A stretch of DNA of 64,000 nucleotides from Limiplasma sp036645955. GTDB taxonomy: Bacteria > Bacillota > Clostridia > Christensenellales > Aristaeellaceae. Shown here one piece after another: positions 61,201 to 64,000 of this stretch. Below the pieces are notes generated by a model that saw only the letters and a list, made by a program, of their open reading frames with translations, searched no databases and was not told the DNA's origin. The stretch spans positions 1 to 64,000 of the forward strand of contig JAVXND010000012.1 in the NCBI GenBank assembly GCA_036645955.1. Reading direction: 5' to 3'. The position numbers were made by a program, and so were the translations under genes. Within the stretch, counting starts at the first letter, position 1, and every line of letters begins with the position of its first letter.

Positions 61201-62129
61201 AAGAATGGGTATTGGCCTTTGATATGGGCGGGTCCAAATTATGCGTGGGATTGGTGAACCGCGAGGGAACCATCCTTTGGGAAAAGAAACAGCCGTGGGC
61301 ACCCCGCAGTGGGAGCGATGTTATGGAGGCGCTGTTATGCGCGGGCAAAGAAGCCTTGCTTCAAAACCCCGACATAAGCCCTTCCCTCATTGGCGCGACC
61401 ATTCCCGGCATTGCCGACCCAGAACGCGGCATTTGGCTCAATGCAAGCTTTTCAGGTATTCATGATTTGGCTGTGGCAGAGGAGCTTAGCAAGGCTTTTG
61501 CTTTGCCTGCCTTTGCCGATAACGATGGGCAGGCTTGCGCTTTGGCGGAGCACATGTTTGGAGCAGGGCATAATTGTGATGATTTTTTATACCTGACAAT
61601 ATCCAATGGCATTGGCGGCGGCGTGTTTTGCGGGGGCAAGCTGCTCAAGGGCGCGTACAACGGCGCAGGGGAGTTGGGGCATTGCACGGTTGTGGAAAAT
61701 GGTCGGTTATGCAATTGCGGCAAACACGGTTGCTTGGAGGCCTATGCGGCGGGACCGGGGATTTCCCAAACCTACTACGAGCTTTTTGGCGGCGAAAAAA
61801 CGGGCGAAGAGCTGGCACAAATGGCGCATGAGGGTGATGAAAACGCCCTGCGTTGCTGGGCGCTGGAGGGCGAATATTTAGGCTGTACCATCGCCTTTGC
61901 GGCAAATGTGCTCAATCCGCAGAGGGTGATTTTGGGCGGCGGGCTTTCGCTTGCGTTTGCGCTATACGAAGCATCACTCAAGCTATCCATCAGCAGACAT
62001 TTGTTTCGCAAACCCAATGAAGCCCTTGAGGTGATGGCTACGCCGCTCGGCTACCATGGCGGATTGCTAGGCGCGGCGGCGGTTGCGTTTTACCGTGCTG
62101 AAACAAAAAATGAAGCAAACAGAACCTAA
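61197..62129 (+). CDS. ROK family sugar kinase (glucokinase-like)
   Basis: This 310-residue kinase shows the phosphate-binding FDMGGSKLCVGLV, the acidic catalytic FADNDGQACALAEH and the zinc motif GHCTVVENGRLCNCGKHGC near 160. It should phosphorylate a hexose or related sugar with ATP. The start is a TTG with AGGAGG 6 nt upstream, overlapping the PfkB gene by 4 nt. Substrate identity is not evident. Confidence 0.9.
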   Translation: MKEWVLAFDMGGSKLCVGLVNREGTILWEKKQPWAPRSGSDVMEALLCAGKEALLQNPDISPSLIGATIPGIADPERGIWLNASFSGIHDLAVAEELSKAFALPAFADNDGQACALAEHMFGAGHNCDDFLYLTISNGIGGGVFCGGKLLKGAYNGAGELGHCTVVENGRLCNCGKHGCLEAYAAGPGISQTYYELFGGEKTGEELAQMAHEGDENALRCWALEGEYLGCTIAFAANVLNPQRVILGGGLSLAFALYEASLKLSISRHLFRKPNEALEVMATPLGYHGGLLGAAAVAFYRAETKNEANRT

Positions 62130-62149
62130 TACAACAGGAGGGTGAAAGC

Positions 62150-62722
62150 ATGTATCAGGAATTATTGGACGCATACCGCGCCGAACTGATTGAGCACATC
62201 AACCGTGTGGATGCGGCGCAATTTGAAGCTTTTGTGCAAATTTTACTCAACGCTTATCATCAAGATAAGCAGATTTTTATCATGGGCAATGGCGGCAGTG
62301 CGGCCACCTCAAACCATTTTGTATGTGACTTTGGCAAAAATGCGGTTCAGGGAAACAAACGCCGCTTCCGAATTCTTTCCGTGTGCGACAACCTTGAAAA
62401 AATAACCGCCTTGGGAAATGATTTATCGTTTGATGAAATTTTTCGCCAACAATTGATGAACCTGATGAACGATGAGGATGTGTTGATTGCAATCAGCGCC
62501 AGCGGAAATTCACCTGATTTGGTGCGTGCTTTGGAATATGCAAATGAACGTCATGCGCATATTGTATCGCTTGCTGGGTTTGACGGCGGAAAAATCAAGC
62601 CGCTTTCCCAAGTGACCCTGTTGGCTGAAATGTCCTCCTACGAGCGCATTGAGGATATGCATTTGATGATTTTGCACATGGTGGTTTGCTTTATGAAGGA
62701 GCATCAGGAATTGCTGGGATAA
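62150..62722 (+). CDS. SIS domain phosphosugar isomerase (GmhA-like)
   Basis: This 190-residue isomerase has the phosphate-binding MGNGGSAATSNHFV near residue 46 and SASGNSPD near 120, and ends with IEDMHLMILHMVV, matching the catalytic histidine region of GmhA sedoheptulose 7-phosphate isomerase. GmhA makes D-glycero-D-manno-heptose 7-phosphate. It is the last gene of the operon, with AGGAGGGTG before the ATG. Confidence 0.88.
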   Translation: MYQELLDAYRAELIEHINRVDAAQFEAFVQILLNAYHQDKQIFIMGNGGSAATSNHFVCDFGKNAVQGNKRRFRILSVCDNLEKITALGNDLSFDEIFRQQLMNLMNDEDVLIAISASGNSPDLVRALEYANERHAHIVSLAGFDGGKIKPLSQVTLLAEMSSYERIEDMHLMILHMVVCFMKEHQELLG

Positions 62723-62737
62723 AAGACGAATGCAAAG

Positions 62738-62783
62738 GCGATAGGGGATTGAGGCCGGTTGGAATGCCTTGCTTCCCTATCGC
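62738..62783 (+). terminator. Putative terminator hairpin after the SIS gene
   Basis: GCGATAGGG (62738-62746) pairs with CCCTATCGC (62775-62783), and an inner AGGC/GCCT adds to the stem. No U run follows, so the role as terminator is uncertain. Confidence 0.4.
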
Positions 62784-62824
62784 AACAGACCCAAGCGCTT
62801 CTGTATCGGGAGGCGGCGGTGCTT

Positions 62825-63337
62825 TCAGTATTCCACACCTTTTCTGGCTTGTATACCGCGCTCAAAGGGGTGTCGGTGACAAACCATTTCTGTGGAGTAA
62901 TCAGCCATTTCACGCATCCACGGCGCGGGAGAACGTCCCGTGAGAATGATTTCTTGCTCTGCGGGGCGTTCCAGCACCGTTTTGTGCAGGAGCGATTGAT
63001 CAATCATTCCACTTTCCCATGCACAGCAGGCTTCATCCAACACCAACAAATCGCAGGGAAGCTTCCTTGCTTGATGCAGACAATCGTTTTGTGCGGCTTG
63101 CAACAACTGCTTTTCTGCATCTGTCATTTCAAAGGTGAACCTTCCGCTCGGATCATTTGCAATCACCACAGCGCCAAGCTTGCGCAAGCCATCCAGTTCA
63201 CCGCTACAGCCATCCTTCAAAAATTGAACAATGGTTACGCGCAGTCCCTGACAAAGCGCGCGCAAAGCAAGCCCCATTGCCGCGGTGGTTTTTCCTTTGC
63301 CATTTCCCCAATATAAATGCACAAGCCCTTGATTCAT
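62825..63337 (-). CDS. cobO: Cob(I)yrinic acid a,c-diamide adenosyltransferase
   Basis: This 170-residue ATP-binding enzyme adenosylates corrinoids. It begins with HLYWGNGKGKTTAAMG (Walker A near residue 12-18) and has the LLVLDEACCAW region near 96, as in BtuR/CobO/CobA proteins. The length is typical. It runs toward the SIS gene, and no other cobalamin gene is nearby. Confidence 0.93.
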   Translation of the reverse strand: MNQGLVHLYWGNGKGKTTAAMGLALRALCQGLRVTIVQFLKDGCSGELDGLRKLGAVVIANDPSGRFTFEMTDAEKQLLQAAQNDCLHQARKLPCDLLVLDEACCAWESGMIDQSLLHKTVLERPAEQEIILTGRSPAPWMREMADYSTEMVCHRHPFERGIQARKGVEY

Positions 63338-63378
63338 TTGCGAAGCGCCTCCATTTCCGATTCCATTTATCCTATTCC

Positions 63379-63756
63379 TTAGAAGCCCAGCTTGTGCAGC
63401 AGCTTTTCCACATCCGCCGTTTTCAGAGCCTTGCCCATGGAAACAACCTTTTCATTGACAACCAGCGCGGGCATACTCATCACGCCATACGTCATAATTT
63501 TTTGCAGGTCGGTCACGTATTCCACTTCAACAGAAGCCCCCATGCTCTTGACCGCTTCTTTTGTGCTTTCCAGCAAAGCATGACAGGTGGGACAGCCCGT
63601 GCCAAGCACCTTGATACAGCATAGACCGTCCTTTGCCTCGGTACAGCAGTCGTTTGCAGTCTCCGCCTCTTCGGAGGTCGGACAGCCGCTATTGCACGCG
63701 CAGGCGGGAGCCTTCTTTTCCTCTTCCTTTTTCTTACCCAAGCCAAACAATGCCAT
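63379..63756 (-). CDS. Thioredoxin-like protein with cysteine-rich N-terminal extension
   Basis: This 125-residue protein ends in a compact thioredoxin-like domain with the redox motif GCPTCHALL (CxxC near residues 54-57) and the cis-proline region MSMPALVV. Before it is a lysine/glutamate-rich stretch and eight cysteines (CACNSGC, CC, CC), unusual for the redox-active disulfide protein 2 family. AAGGAGG lies before the ATG at 63756. It is followed by a CcdA-like membrane gene that probably feeds it electrons. Confidence 0.85.
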   Translation of the reverse strand: MALFGLGKKKEEEKKAPACACNSGCPTSEEAETANDCCTEAKDGLCCIKVLGTGCPTCHALLESTKEAVKSMGASVEVEYVTDLQKIMTYGVMSMPALVVNEKVVSMGKALKTADVEKLLHKLGF

Positions 63757-63780
63757 GATATTTTCCTCCTTCAAATTCCG

Positions 63781-64000
63781 TTAAAATGCAAGATAGAACA
63801 TATACAAGCCAATCAGCAGGATCGCCAAACCCATGATGATTTTGAGCACCTTTCCTGCCTTCGCGTACCTGCCGCTATGGCTCATGCGCTGAACAAACCC
63901 AACCGAGGTACCCGCTGCCATCACGAGGGCGCTATGTCCGATGGCGTAAAGCAGCATCAGCAGGATGCCCCAAGCCAAGCTGCCCTTTCCGGCAACGATG
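63781..64000 (-). CDS. CcdA/DsbD-like transmembrane redox protein (partial)
   Basis: This is the C-terminal 72 or so residues of a membrane protein that continues past the window edge. It has two hydrophobic segments (LLMLLYAIGHSALVM; IMGLAILLIGLYMFYLAF) separated by a basic loop, as in CcdA/DsbD-type thiol transporters. The apparent start inside the window is only an internal TTG. Together with the thioredoxin-like protein it suggests disulfide or metal-thiol handling. Confidence 0.7.
   Translation of the reverse strand, partial: IVAGKGSLAWGILLMLLYAIGHSALVMAAGTSVGFVQRMSHSGRYAKAGKVLKIIMGLAILLIGLYMFYLAF

Overview
The window looks like a chromosomal segment of an anaerobic Clostridia-type Firmicute, probably from the gut. 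The clues are an Ile T-box leader before ileS, the Firmicute-style PucR/CdaR, LacI and ROK regulators, GTG and TTG starts behind strong Shine-Dalgarno sites, and a complete selenium-dependent purine and ureide degradation locus. The genus cannot be read from the sequence. The extracellular solute-binding proteins carry signal-peptidase-I style signals without a lipobox, which is unusual for a classical monoderm and leaves the envelope type open. There are no rRNA or tRNA genes, no CRISPR array and no insertion sequence.

Layout. Positions 1-985 are gene-free and hold a small family of about 58-bp repeats built on a palindrome plus two large hairpins. From 986 to 19415, mostly on the minus strand, lie housekeeping and accessory genes: an S41 protease, a PucR-type regulator, an ABC importer with a Crp/Fnr regulator, a cysteine desulfurase divergent from a DUF3343 gene, rpmB, lepA, a large secreted binding protein, a NUDIX hydrolase, tgt, two RNA modification genes, and ileS behind its T-box. 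A striking long hairpin sits at 8118-8243.

From 19780 to 50921 lies the core of the window, a selenium-dependent molybdenum hydroxylase (SDMH) island read out from a divergent promoter region at 33.4-33.6 kb. The minus arm is ygeX-ygeY-ygeW-arcC-mocA-ssnA-ygfK-hydA-xdhD, the set linked to anaerobic purine and urate breakdown. The plus arm is guaD-xdhA-xdhB-xdhC, a MoeA-like gene, modABC, mogA, moaA, moaC and a MOSC gene. After one inverted cysteine desulfurase gene come yedE, tusA, a second DUF3343 gene, yqeC, yqeB and selD. A convergent XdhC/CoxI-type maturation gene closes the island. Together they encode purine deamination and hydroxylation, ring opening, recovery of carbamoyl phosphate as ATP and of carbon through diaminopropionate, together with molybdate uptake, molybdopterin synthesis and selenium uptake and activation.

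From 51276 to 62722 is a carbohydrate region. A LacI regulator leads a ribose-type ABC importer and a Gfo/Idh/MocA oxidoreductase. A ROK repressor is divergent from a HAD phosphatase, a protein resembling deoxyhypusine synthase, an HldE-like PfkB kinase, a ROK sugar kinase and a GmhA-like SIS isomerase. The second operon resembles heptose-phosphate chemistry but contains one member of unknown role, and it is the best candidate here for an undescribed pathway. The window ends with a corrinoid adenosyltransferase and a thioredoxin/CcdA-like redox pair, the latter cut by the window edge.
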